From: Bacteroidota bacterium | GTDB lineage: Bacteria > Bacteroidota > JABWAT01 | Reading direction: 5' to 3' | Assembly: GCA_023151185.1 (NCBI GenBank) | Contig: JAKLJL010000007.1 | Location: forward strand, 62,001-126,000 | Length of the DNA stretch: 64,000 nt | Shown here: piece by piece, positions 35,632-44,333 of the stretch | How the letters are laid out: each line of letters begins with the position of its first letter | How positions within the stretch are numbered: the first letter of the stretch is position 1 | Notes under the pieces: generated by a model | Databases searched by the model: none | What the model saw: the letters and a program-made list of their open reading frames with translations, nothing else | What the model was told of the DNA's origin: nothing | Made by a program: the position numbers and the translations under genes

Positions 35632-37104
35632 ATGAAACGATTTGCCCTTGCACTCATTGCACTGGCCACAGCAACTGCCCTGATGGCACAGAACGGCACA
35701 AAACTGATCGATTATAATGCCAAATCCCTTGGCCGTGGCGGTACATCAATCGGTGTATTCGACAGCCCGAACCTGATGATGACCAACCCTGCCGGATTGT
35801 CCTTTCTGGGAAAACCCATGGTGGATGCCAACTTTTCCCTGATGATCCCGACCGTTAAATTCAAAAATAATCTGAACGACAAGGAAGGCGATCAGAATTA
35901 CTTCCCGATGCCGTCCGTTTCGGGAACCTGGCCCTGCCTGCTGAGTGACAAAGTTACCATGGGTGCCGGATTTTTCACATCTGGCGGAATGGGTGCCGAT
36001 TTTAAACTGAAACATGCCCTTTACAGTGAAGAACAGGATTATCATTCCATGCTGGCCATGATGCAGGGCGGGCTTTCTGCTGCTTACAGGATCAATGATA
36101 ATATGTCTGCCGGGATTACTCTTCACCTGGTTTACAGTATGCTCGAATTCCAGATGCCGTATTCTTTGAATCCGTCGGTGATGAAGGGAACTGCCCAACC
36201 CAATATGACCTTTGGGATGATGTTTGCAGCACCACCGGCAAACGGCGGTTTTGGTTATGATGAAGTTACCGCCTCTGCTGAAATGAAAGATCTGTCTGCC
36301 CTGGGCTTCAACGGTAAACTTGGATTCGCCTGGAAAGTAAATGACGAACTCACTGTTGGTGCATCCTATTCACTGCCGGTTTCTTTAACCTATACGGATG
36401 GCAAAGCCAATATGGATATGACAGCCCAGCTAAATGATGCCTTTGGTAAAGCCGTCATGGGATATATGGCTCAAAATCCGGGATCTACCCAGGAACAGGC
36501 TCAGGGAGCAGTTGCAGTTCAATTCGGAAACATGGGAATTGATCTTTCAAAAGGAGTTAAAGCTGAGTATGATCTGGATGTTGACCTTAAATTCCCGCAA
36601 ACCGTTGGTGTGGGTGCCTCATACAAGGTCCTGCCAGAGTTAAAAGTATCAGCAGATGTTGAGTGGGTTAACTGGTCAGCAGCCTTCGACAAAATGACCC
36701 TGAAACTTAAAAACGGAAGCAATGCAAATGTAAACACCATGATGGGATCCAGCGATCTCACGATCGACTTCCCGCTGGACTGGAAGGATGCTGTCGTGGT
36801 TAAACTGGGTGCTGAATACGAAGTAATCCCCGGACTGTTTGCCCGTGGCGGATATGCCTACGGAACCAATCCCGTTCCAGAGGGAACCGTTTTCCCGGTT
36901 TTCCCCGCTGTGGTTGAGCACCATTTCATGCTCGGCGGAAGTTACACCATCACACCAAACTTCACACTGCATGCAGCCTGGGAAATGGCTCCGGAAAAAT
37001 CTCTGACAGCAACAAACCCAAGCCAGATTGCCAATCAGTTTGATGGCAGTGTTTCAACACTGGGAACCCAACTGTTCCACATTTCCGGAACTTTTGTATT
37101 CTGA
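35632..37104 (+). CDS. FadL/OmpP1 family outer-membrane porin
   Basis: After a signal peptide (ending L-M-A-Q) comes N-G-T-K-L-I-D-Y-N-A-K-S-L-G-R-G-G-T and N-P-A-G-L-S, the hallmark start of FadL-type barrels, then alternating beta-strand sequence to a terminal Phe (S-G-T-F-V-F) typical of BAM recognition. The family carries hydrophobic compounds such as long-chain fatty acids or aromatics across the outer membrane. The middle holds a Met- and Ala-rich helix-prone insertion (about 255-300). CAGGAG precedes the start. Substrate cannot be told. Confidence 0.88.
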   Translation: MKRFALALIALATATALMAQNGTKLIDYNAKSLGRGGTSIGVFDSPNLMMTNPAGLSFLGKPMVDANFSLMIPTVKFKNNLNDKEGDQNYFPMPSVSGTWPCLLSDKVTMGAGFFTSGGMGADFKLKHALYSEEQDYHSMLAMMQGGLSAAYRINDNMSAGITLHLVYSMLEFQMPYSLNPSVMKGTAQPNMTFGMMFAAPPANGGFGYDEVTASAEMKDLSALGFNGKLGFAWKVNDELTVGASYSLPVSLTYTDGKANMDMTAQLNDAFGKAVMGYMAQNPGSTQEQAQGAVAVQFGNMGIDLSKGVKAEYDLDVDLKFPQTVGVGASYKVLPELKVSADVEWVNWSAAFDKMTLKLKNGSNANVNTMMGSSDLTIDFPLDWKDAVVVKLGAEYEVIPGLFARGGYAYGTNPVPEGTVFPVFPAVVEHHFMLGGSYTITPNFTLHAAWEMAPEKSLTATNPSQIANQFDGSVSTLGTQLFHISGTFVF

Positions 37105-37109
37105 TTTTC

Positions 37110-37142
37110 ATCCGGTATCCGCCATCCCGGCGGATACCGGAT
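37110..37142. terminator. Perfect 14-bp hairpin between convergent fadL-like gene and uvrA
   Basis: ATCCGGTATCCGCC (37110-37123) pairs with GGCGGATACCGGAT (37129-37142) across a five-base loop, between the two stop codons. Neither strand has a proper T run after it. It may serve as a bidirectional terminator or an mRNA end stabiliser. Confidence 0.55.
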
Positions 37143-37143
37143 A

Positions 37144-39933
37144 TTACTCTGACAGATAAGGTTTTAAATACCTTCCGGTGTAGCTGCCGGCGTGGGCTGC
37201 TACCTGTTCAGGGGTCCCTTCTGCTACCAGATAGCCGCCTTCATCACCGCCTTCAGGCCCCAAATCCAGAATCCAGTCTGCACATTTGATCACTTCAAGA
37301 TTATGCTCAATGACCACAATTCCGTGTCCGTGATCAATCAGCCGCTGAAAACAGGTTATCAGTTTCCCGATATCCTCGAAATGGAGTCCCGTTGTCGGCT
37401 CATCGAAAAAGAAAAGGGTGGCCTCATCCCGTTCATCTGCCAGGTGGCTGGCCAGTTTCAGCCGCTGGGCTTCACCGCCCGAAAGGGTTGCTGCACTCTG
37501 GCCCAGTCTAAGGTACCCCAGCCCAACATCCATCAGAACCTGAAGTTTCGTCCGGGTTCGTTTCTGTTTGGCAAAGAACGTCAGGCTTTCTTCAATCGTC
37601 ATTGAAAGAACATCGGCAATATTCTTTCCGTTCACCTTCACTTCAAGCACTTCCTTCTTAAACCGTTTGCCGTTGCAGGCTTCACACACAAGCTGAACAT
37701 CCGCAAGAAACTGCATTTCAATCGTTTGGATTCCGTCACCCTGGCAGGCCTCACACCTGCCGCCGGGAACGTTGAAACTAAAAGTTCCGGGAGTGTAATT
37801 CCGAAGTTCGGCCTGGGGCTGTGCTGCAAATAAATTCCGGATATCATCATAAATTTTCAGATAGGTAACCGGGTTTGACCGGGGGGTTTTACCGATAGGC
37901 GACTGATCAACCATTTCGACATGGCGGATGTGTTCACTGCCCATCATGGTTTGGTACCGGCCAATTTTTTCGTTGTAACCGCCCCGTTCTTTCTTGAGGG
38001 CTGCATACATGATGGAATGAACCAGAGTCGACTTGCCGGAACCTGAAACGCCGGTCACACAAACAAAATTCTTCAGGGGGATTTCAACAGTCAGCCGTTT
38101 CAGATTATTCTGCATGGCGCCCTGAACCACCAGTTTCTCTGCCGAAAGCGGACGCCTTTTTACCGGAAGCGGTATTTTCTTCCGTCCGGAAAGATACAGC
38201 CCGGTCAGCGAAGTTTCATGCGCAAGAAGATCAGGCAGCGAGCCCGAAAAGACAACCTTCCCACCATGTTCACCGGCAAGCGGTCCCATATCCACAAGAT
38301 GATCGGCGGCCATCATGATTTCAGAATCATGTTCCACAACCAAAACCGTATTTCCGATCTTCTGAAGTGCCCGCAGAATGCTGATGAGGCGTTCACTGTC
38401 TTTCTGATGCAGCCCGATTGAAGGTTCATCCAGAATATAAAGTGACCCAACCAGTGAACTTCCCAGACTGGTTGCCAGATTGATCCGTTGGGATTCACCA
38501 CCCGAAAGTGTGTTCGACAGACGATTCAGTGTCAGGTAATGCAGACCGACATCATTCAGATATTTCAGCCGTTTTCTGAGTTCATACAAAATGGTTTTAC
38601 CGATCTCGGCTTCGTGATCAGAAAGCGGAACCGTCTGGATCCAGGAATTGGCAGCCCGGATGGTCATACTGGTTACGTCATGAATGGTTCTGGCATCGAC
38701 CCGGATGTTCAGGGCATCTGGCCGGATCCGGCTGCCCTGACAGGTAGGGCAGGTAGTGAAACCCCGGTACCGGCTCAGCAAGACCCGGTAATGAATTTTA
38801 TAGGCTTTTTCTTTCAGTTCTGCAAAAAACCCATCTATACCGATAAATCCTTTTCCTCCTTTTTTTATCCGGCTTTTGGCGGATTCCTCGAGTAAAAACC
38901 AGGGGGTCGTAACCGGTATTCCTTCCCTGCGGCAGAAGTCGAGCATCTGATTCTGATAATGGATGTGAACCGGGGTGGTAAACGGATGGATGGCTCCTTC
39001 TGCCAGCGGTTTGGTCGTGTCGGGGATAACCAGATCCAGATCAATTCCCATCGTATTTCCAAACCCCTGACATTCCGGGCAGGCGCCATACGGATTGTTG
39101 AAACTGAACATCTGGGGCTCAGGTTCAGTAAAAGCCAGCTTGCACGGGGCACATTCAAATGCTTCCGAGAACAGATGAGTTTCTCCGCCGGTAACCCGGA
39201 CGGCGCATTTGCCCATTCCCTCCCGAAAGGCGGTCTCTGCCGAGTCGGATAGTCTTGAATCAGAAAAACTGTCTTCAGTTAGCCTGAACCGGTCAACCAG
39301 AACAAAAATATTTTCCTTGCCTGCCCTGACCTTTCTGGTTTCATTGAGATCGATAATCTCATCCCCGACAACGACCCTGAAAAAGCCCCTGTCTTTCAGG
39401 ACATCGAGTTCAGCTTCCAGATTTTTTCCCTTGTGTTCATGAAGGGGAAAAAGAAGATAGATCCGGCTATCCGGCGGTAACGTTTTAAGATAGTCGAGAA
39501 CGTGGCGTGAATTCTGTTTGATGACTTCCCTGCCGCAGGAAGGGCAAAAGGTGCGGCCGATCCGGGCATACAGCAGCCGGAGGTAGTCATAAATCTCGGT
39601 TGTGGTTCCAACGGTGGATCTCGGGTTACGGGTATTGGTCTTCTGCTGTATGGCCATTGCCGGCGAAATACCCTGGATAAAATCCACGTCCGGTTTTTCC
39701 ATCCGGGAAAGAAACTGCCGGGCATAGGCACTGAGTGACTCGACGTACCTGCGGTGGCCTTCGGCATACAGAGTATCAAATGCCAGGCTGGACTTCCCGG
39801 AGCCGGAAACCCCGGTGACCACAATGAATTGATTACGGGGAAGGTCCAGATCAATATTTTTCAGGTTATGAACCCGGGCACCCCGGATGACAATTCCTGT
39901 TTTTTTCTGTGAGGGGACAGAGTTTTTTTTCAT
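37144..39933 (-). CDS. uvrA: Excinuclease ABC subunit A
   Basis: The 929-aa protein has two ABC ATPase halves: Walker A G-V-S-G-S-G-K-S-S near 41 and G-V-S-G-S-G-K-S-T in the second half, with signatures L-S-G-G-E-S-Q-R-I and L-S-G-G-E-A-Q-R-L. Cysteine clusters C-P-S-C, C-x-x-C...C-P-E-C and C-E-A-C...C-E-A-C are the zinc modules. It is the damage-recognition subunit of nucleotide excision repair. The divergent upstream region contains a perfect palindrome at about -35 that could bind a regulator. Confidence 0.97.
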   Translation of the reverse strand: MKKNSVPSQKKTGIVIRGARVHNLKNIDLDLPRNQFIVVTGVSGSGKSSLAFDTLYAEGHRRYVESLSAYARQFLSRMEKPDVDFIQGISPAMAIQQKTNTRNPRSTVGTTTEIYDYLRLLYARIGRTFCPSCGREVIKQNSRHVLDYLKTLPPDSRIYLLFPLHEHKGKNLEAELDVLKDRGFFRVVVGDEIIDLNETRKVRAGKENIFVLVDRFRLTEDSFSDSRLSDSAETAFREGMGKCAVRVTGGETHLFSEAFECAPCKLAFTEPEPQMFSFNNPYGACPECQGFGNTMGIDLDLVIPDTTKPLAEGAIHPFTTPVHIHYQNQMLDFCRREGIPVTTPWFLLEESAKSRIKKGGKGFIGIDGFFAELKEKAYKIHYRVLLSRYRGFTTCPTCQGSRIRPDALNIRVDARTIHDVTSMTIRAANSWIQTVPLSDHEAEIGKTILYELRKRLKYLNDVGLHYLTLNRLSNTLSGGESQRINLATSLGSSLVGSLYILDEPSIGLHQKDSERLISILRALQKIGNTVLVVEHDSEIMMAADHLVDMGPLAGEHGGKVVFSGSLPDLLAHETSLTGLYLSGRKKIPLPVKRRPLSAEKLVVQGAMQNNLKRLTVEIPLKNFVCVTGVSGSGKSTLVHSIMYAALKKERGGYNEKIGRYQTMMGSEHIRHVEMVDQSPIGKTPRSNPVTYLKIYDDIRNLFAAQPQAELRNYTPGTFSFNVPGGRCEACQGDGIQTIEMQFLADVQLVCEACNGKRFKKEVLEVKVNGKNIADVLSMTIEESLTFFAKQKRTRTKLQVLMDVGLGYLRLGQSAATLSGGEAQRLKLASHLADERDEATLFFFDEPTTGLHFEDIGKLITCFQRLIDHGHGIVVIEHNLEVIKCADWILDLGPEGGDEGGYLVAEGTPEQVAAHAGSYTGRYLKPYLSE

Positions 39934-39955
39934 AAACAGCCAGAACGTAATCGGG

Positions 39956-39997
39956 TGAAGATAGGGTTCCGGGAAGTGAAATGAAATCTGACGTCAG
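39956..39997 (-). promoter_or_regulatory. uvrA promoter candidate with palindrome CTGACGTCAG
   Basis: TATCTTCA on the minus strand (39963-39956) is a -7-like element 22 bases before uvrA. A perfect ten-base palindrome, CTGACGTCAG (39988-39997), overlaps the expected upstream half. uvrA is damage-inducible in many bacteria, so this is a candidate repressor site; its sequence is not the E. coli LexA box. Confidence 0.35.
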
Positions 39998-40041
39998 GAA
40001 TTTACACCCCGGAAATTACCGCTGTGTCCTGAACTGACGGT

Positions 40042-40072
40042 TTGAAGTTTCGGAACCTGTCTGTTACCTTTA
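40042..40072 (+). promoter_or_regulatory. Promoter for the GH13 gene
   Basis: TTG (40042-40044), 20 bases and TACCTTTA (40065-40072) repeat the pattern and spacing seen before gap. Transcription should start just after 40076, so the upstream ATG at 40078 is unlikely to be the translation start. Confidence 0.55.
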
Positions 40073-40107
40073 AACTCATGTTATTTCACCTAAATCACCG
40101 GTTGGAT

Positions 40108-41457
40108 ATGAAAAAAGCGGTGCATTTTCTCCTGCTGTTGTTTACTGTGGCTGCAAGTTCCTGCAGGGAGTCTTCCGGCCCGGAGGGAGAGGTCTCCCCC
40201 GTTGCAGGTCCGGTTATTCCGGCCGACCAGGTGGTTATTTATGAAATTCTGGTCCGGAATTTCAGTCAGACCGGAGATTTTAACGGGGTCACCCAAAGGC
40301 TTGATACCCTGAAAAACCTTGGCATTAACACCCTTTGGCTGATGCCGGTTCACCCGGTGGGACAGATTAAGAAAAACGGAACTTACGGATCGCCCTATTC
40401 GGTAAAAAACTATACCGGGGTTAATCCTGAATTCGGGACCCTGAACGAGTTCAAAACACTGATCACTGAAAGTCACCGCAGGGGAATGGCCGTCATTCTG
40501 GATTGGGTGGCCAACCACACCGCCTGGGACCATGACTGGATTTCACGGCACAAGGACTGGTACACGCAGGACGGATCGGGTAACATTGTGATCCCGCCGG
40601 GTACCAACTGGCAGGATGTTGCCGACCTGAATTATTCAAATACCTCGCTGCGGCATGAAATGATCAGGTCCATGGCCTGGTGGATTACTGAAACAGGCGT
40701 GGATGGTTTCCGGTGCGATGCGGCAGATATGGTCCCGGATGATTTCTGGAAGCAGGCACTTGATTCTCTAAAAACCCTGAAACCAAACCTGATACTGCTG
40801 GCTGAAGGATCAAAATCAACCCACTTTACAAGTGGTTTCAGGATGAATTACGGGTGGGATTTTTATTCTGCACTGAAAACTGTATTTAAATCCGGGCAGT
40901 CTGCAACCGCCCTGAATCTTTCTGACCAGACCGAGGTATTTTACCGGCCTTCCGGCAATTTCAAACTCCGGTTTACAACCAATCATGATGAATCGTCCTG
41001 GGATGCAACACCGGTTTCCCTTTTCGGGGGAACCGCCGGCGCCATGGCAGCAACTGCTGTTTCACTTTCTCTTGGCGAAATCCCCCTGATTTACAACGGA
41101 CAGGAAACCGGGATCAGTTCAACACAGAATATTTTTGAAAAATCCACCATCGACTGGACAAAAAACCGGGAGATGCAGACGTTTTACCGGCAGATACTGA
41201 ACCTGGTCCGGGAGCACGGTGCCTTCAGGTCTGGCTCCAAAACCTCCTATTCAAGCACTCATGTTTTCCGGGTTAGAAGAGAAACTTCCGCAGAAACCCT
41301 TTTTATTGCTGTCAATACCCGAAATATTGCCCAACCTCTTGCCTTCCCTTCCGAACTTCGGACCCAAACCTGGCAAAATCTGATGACAGGTAGCCCTTTT
41401 ACTGCTTTCGATGGGACCCTGGGCCCCTATGGGATTCTGATTCTGAAATCCGACTGA
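40108..41457 (+). CDS. GH13 alpha-amylase family lipoprotein
   Basis: From the ATG at 40108 (449 aa) a lipoprotein signal (MKKAVHFLLLLFTVAASSC) is followed by a GH13 barrel: Y-E-I-L-V-R-N-F, W-L-M-P-V, D-W-V-A-N-H-T, nucleophile Asp204 in G-F-R-C-D-A-A-D, acid/base Glu233 in L-L-A-E-G and transition-state Asp294 in T-N-H-D-E-S. A short beta domain C ends the protein. It should hydrolyse alpha-glucans at the cell surface or in the periplasm. In-frame starts at 40042 (TTG, inside the promoter) and 40078 are less likely. Confidence 0.9.
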   Translation: MKKAVHFLLLLFTVAASSCRESSGPEGEVSPVAGPVIPADQVVIYEILVRNFSQTGDFNGVTQRLDTLKNLGINTLWLMPVHPVGQIKKNGTYGSPYSVKNYTGVNPEFGTLNEFKTLITESHRRGMAVILDWVANHTAWDHDWISRHKDWYTQDGSGNIVIPPGTNWQDVADLNYSNTSLRHEMIRSMAWWITETGVDGFRCDAADMVPDDFWKQALDSLKTLKPNLILLAEGSKSTHFTSGFRMNYGWDFYSALKTVFKSGQSATALNLSDQTEVFYRPSGNFKLRFTTNHDESSWDATPVSLFGGTAGAMAATAVSLSLGEIPLIYNGQETGISSTQNIFEKSTIDWTKNREMQTFYRQILNLVREHGAFRSGSKTSYSSTHVFRVRRETSAETLFIAVNTRNIAQPLAFPSELRTQTWQNLMTGSPFTAFDGTLGPYGILILKSD

Positions 41458-41476
41458 AGAAAAAAAAGAGTATTTG

Positions 41477-41507
41477 TTGCTTTCTGATTTTCACGGGTCT
41501 ATATTTG
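41477..41507 (+). promoter_or_regulatory. Promoter for rpsT, TTG-N20-TATATTTG
   Basis: TTG (41477-41479), exactly 20 bases, then TATATTTG (41500-41507), an exact TAnnTTTG match. It lies 34 bases before the S20 start, in front of a gene expected to be strongly expressed. Confidence 0.7.
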
Positions 41508-41541
41508 CAGTTCATTTTTCGGTACGAACAGGAATTGAGAC

Positions 41542-41793
41542 ATGCCAAATCATAAATCAGCAAAAAAACGCATGCGTCAGACGATCAAACGGAATGATCA
41601 AAACCGGTCTGACATGGGCGAAATGAGAACAATGATCAAGAAAAGCCTTGCCCTTACAGACAAAGCAGCCGGTGCTGCCGTTCTGAGTGAGACTTTCTCT
41701 GTCATTGACAAGCTGGCCAAAAAGGGACTGATCCACAAGAACAATGCGGCTAACAAAAAATCCCGGATTGCTTCTCATTTAAACAGTCTCTGA
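41542..41793 (+). CDS. rpsT: 30S ribosomal protein S20
   Basis: The 83-aa basic, helical protein begins M-P-N-H-K-S-A-K-K-R-M-R-Q and contains I-D-K-L-A-K-K-G-L-I-H-K-N-N-A-A-N-K-K-S-R, the conserved S20 end. It binds 16S rRNA in the small subunit. CAGGAA precedes the start. It stands alone between its promoter and a strong terminator. Confidence 0.96.
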   Translation: MPNHKSAKKRMRQTIKRNDQNRSDMGEMRTMIKKSLALTDKAAGAAVLSETFSVIDKLAKKGLIHKNNAANKKSRIASHLNSL

Positions 41794-41815
41794 TCCGGTT
41801 TTCTGCTTTTTTTTT

Positions 41816-41853
41816 AAAAGACTTACTGCATCCGCGGTAAGTCTTTTTTTTTA
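41816..41853 (+). terminator. Intrinsic terminator after rpsT
   Basis: AAAAGACTTAC (41816-41826) pairs with GTAAGTCTTTT (41837-41847), and the T run continues beyond. Confidence 0.9.
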
Positions 41854-41874
41854 TATCACCCTGTCCGGATTTGT

Positions 41875-42789
41875 ATGACCACCACAGACAGATCACTTCA
41901 AGGCGGTTTGTTTGTACTTCTGGCAGCCTTCTCATGGGGAATCAGCGGTACTGCAGCACAGTTTCTGTTTTCCAGAAACATTCAGGTCATGCAGGTGGTT
42001 CAAACCCGGTCAACCTTTGCCTTTCTGTTTTTTCTTCTGATACTTGCCCTCTTCCGCAGGTCCTCCCTGAAACCCGATTTTAAAAAGACCGGATGGTTTC
42101 TTGCTGCCGGGATAATCGGCGTTGGATTTTCCAATTTTACCTATTATTACACGATCAGTGTATCCTCGGTCGGTACGGCCATTATCCTGCAGTACACGGC
42201 ACCGGTCATTGTAATGGTGTATGGAATTCTGTCGAAAGACGAGGCAGCAAGCTGGATGAAATGGCTGGCGCTTTCGGTCAGTCTGGCGGGGTGTATCCTG
42301 GCTGTCGGGGCCGGAAGTACAGATTTGTTTGATGCCGGTCCGCTGGCAGTAGCAATCGGGGTAGCCTCTGCTTTTTGTTTTGCCGCCATGGGAATTATCG
42401 GGCGCAGACTGAACCGGCATAAAGAGTCAGATCTCTGGCAGAATCTGGTCTTTACCATGATGGCGGCTGCTTTATTCTGGGCCGTTCTCAGACCACCGGT
42501 TCTTTGGCCGTCCTGGAATCTGACACCGGCTGAATGGGGAACACTTGGCCTCTTCAGTCTGATTTCTGTGGTTGTCCCGTATTTGTTTTTCTATCTGGGC
42601 CTCAGGTTCCTGCCGCCGTCAACCGTTTTGATCATCTCCACCTTCGAACCTATAACTGCAATTGCCAGCGCCTGGATCGTTTTAGGTGAAACCATGTCGG
42701 CAATCCAGATTGCCGGTGCGTCCCTGGTCATTCTGGCGATTCTGATTCTGGCCCTTGAAAACCGGGTTACCCTCCGGCGGATGCGTTAA
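41875..42789 (+). CDS. EamA-family (DMT superfamily) permease
   Basis: The 304-aa protein has ten hydrophobic segments in two EamA halves. The first opens L-L-A-A-F-S-W-G-I-S-G-T and has Y-T-A-P-V-I-V-M at its end; the second has G-L-R-F-L-P-P-S and I-S-T-F-E-P-I-T-A-I. Members export amino acids, drugs or metabolites, or import them; the substrate cannot be told. The gene ends four bases inside the convergent CrtI-like gene. Confidence 0.88.
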   Translation: MTTTDRSLQGGLFVLLAAFSWGISGTAAQFLFSRNIQVMQVVQTRSTFAFLFFLLILALFRRSSLKPDFKKTGWFLAAGIIGVGFSNFTYYYTISVSSVGTAIILQYTAPVIVMVYGILSKDEAASWMKWLALSVSLAGCILAVGAGSTDLFDAGPLAVAIGVASAFCFAAMGIIGRRLNRHKESDLWQNLVFTMMAAALFWAVLRPPVLWPSWNLTPAEWGTLGLFSLISVVVPYLFFYLGLRFLPPSTVLIISTFEPITAIASAWIVLGETMSAIQIAGASLVILAILILALENRVTLRRMR

Positions 42790-44276
42790 CCCCGGTCATC
42801 TTCGGCGATCCGTAAAAAGGTATTGATTCCGCTTTGCGCTACGGCCGAAATTCCCTGCCCGGGAAAAGTTGTATCACCAACCATGTAAAGATTTTTCATT
42901 GGCGTTCTTGGACTGGCCATCCTGAAAATGGTTTTCAACCCGTCCGACGGAATCCCGCCAACCCGTCCATGCTTTCTCCCGATCCACTCATTAAAGGACC
43001 GGGAAGTACCCGAAAACCGAACCCTGATGTCTTCGCTTTCAACCGGTAAAACCTGACGGATCCGGTCAAGAACTGCAGATTCAATTTCCCGTTTCCGGTC
43101 CTCATAGACTTCGGGCGACAGATTAAACCACATCTCAGGATCTGGATCGTGTGTCGAAATATTGACACTTCGAAATCCGGCGGGCGCCCTGTTGAGATCT
43201 GAAGGATCATTTGCGGACAGAAAAACCGAGACGGAACCCAGATGCGGAAGGGGTTCAGTGAAAATAACCTGATGATGAAGATGCTTCAGTTCAGGGAACC
43301 GGTCCCGGACTCCCAGGTTTAAAATAAAAGCGCCCCAGCCAAAATCGAACCGTCTGCCAAGCCGTGAAAAGTAATCACACTGATCCTCCTGCACCATTTC
43401 GGCCATATTCCAGATTGTGCTGTTTGAGATAACCCGCGGAGTTTCATAAAAAGAACCATCAGAGCATTCCAGATAAAATCCGGTTCCCTTTTGCCGGATC
43501 GAAACAACCTCTTTCCGGTAATGAATGGCCCCCTGATACTGCCGGATGATTTTTATCAGTTGATCGGGTAATTGAATCAGGCCGCCGGAAAGATAATAAT
43601 TCGGGGAGTTGGTGTAGGTCAGGACTGGTGCCCCAACCAGAAACTGGGTTTTTGCAGAATAAGCCTGGGCAGCAATAAGCATTTGCTGATCAATGAACCT
43701 GAGAAAATGGCTATTTTGAGTCAGCCTGAAACCGGAAAGTACATCCTGAGTTGATTTAAGTACCCACGGAAGGGATTTTAAAAACCTGAGATTGGCAGGC
43801 TTCGCAAGCTGTATCCAGTCCGGAAGGCTGGCGGGTGGGAAGAAGGGCATGGAATAGGACATTTCCCAGGCATCTGCTGCCACCTGATAACACAATTCCC
43901 AGAATTCTCTCTGGTTGGTTTCCCCGAAAACAGTTTCTGCTTCCTGGATCCAGTCATTCAGGTTTTCATGTCGGCGTATGGGCTTTCCGTCAAGCCAGAC
44001 GGTCATCGGGATGTCCAGTTTTTTCCGATCAAGGTGCAGGCCCAGCTCCCGTTCAAGACGGTCCATGGGCTGAAACCGGTCGAATCCCATCAGGGTAGTA
44101 GCCCCGGCCTCGAACCTGAATCCAGATCTGGGAAAAGTTGACACACATCCGCCGGGAAGGTGGTTTTTTTCCAGAATCAGAACTTTCCGGCCTGCCTTTG
44201 CCAGAAGTGCTCCGGCGGTCAGTCCGCCAATGCCGGAACCGATTACAATGATATCAAAACGGTGAGATGTGGCCAT
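42786..44276 (-). CDS. CrtI/CrtO-like FAD-dependent oxidoreductase
   Basis: The 496-aa protein starts with a dinucleotide-binding motif (I-V-I-G-S-G-I-G-G-L-T-A-G) and L-E-K-N-H-L-P-G-G-C-V-S-T, and ends with the family motif N-L-Y-M-V-G-D-T-T-F-P-G-Q-G-I-S-A-V-A-Q-S-G. This is the phytoene desaturase / carotene isomerase superfamily (CrtI, CrtH, CrtO). No other carotenoid gene is nearby, though Dxr at 47407 feeds isoprenoid precursors. The reaction is not defined by sequence. Confidence 0.85.
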   Translation of the reverse strand: MATSHRFDIIVIGSGIGGLTAGALLAKAGRKVLILEKNHLPGGCVSTFPRSGFRFEAGATTLMGFDRFQPMDRLERELGLHLDRKKLDIPMTVWLDGKPIRRHENLNDWIQEAETVFGETNQREFWELCYQVAADAWEMSYSMPFFPPASLPDWIQLAKPANLRFLKSLPWVLKSTQDVLSGFRLTQNSHFLRFIDQQMLIAAQAYSAKTQFLVGAPVLTYTNSPNYYLSGGLIQLPDQLIKIIRQYQGAIHYRKEVVSIRQKGTGFYLECSDGSFYETPRVISNSTIWNMAEMVQEDQCDYFSRLGRRFDFGWGAFILNLGVRDRFPELKHLHHQVIFTEPLPHLGSVSVFLSANDPSDLNRAPAGFRSVNISTHDPDPEMWFNLSPEVYEDRKREIESAVLDRIRQVLPVESEDIRVRFSGTSRSFNEWIGRKHGRVGGIPSDGLKTIFRMASPRTPMKNLYMVGDTTFPGQGISAVAQSGINTFLRIAEDDRG

Positions 44277-44333
44277 AACTACCTGAACGAAAAACCGGGC
44301 TGACTCCGTTCCGGAAGGACCAGCTGAACCGGG

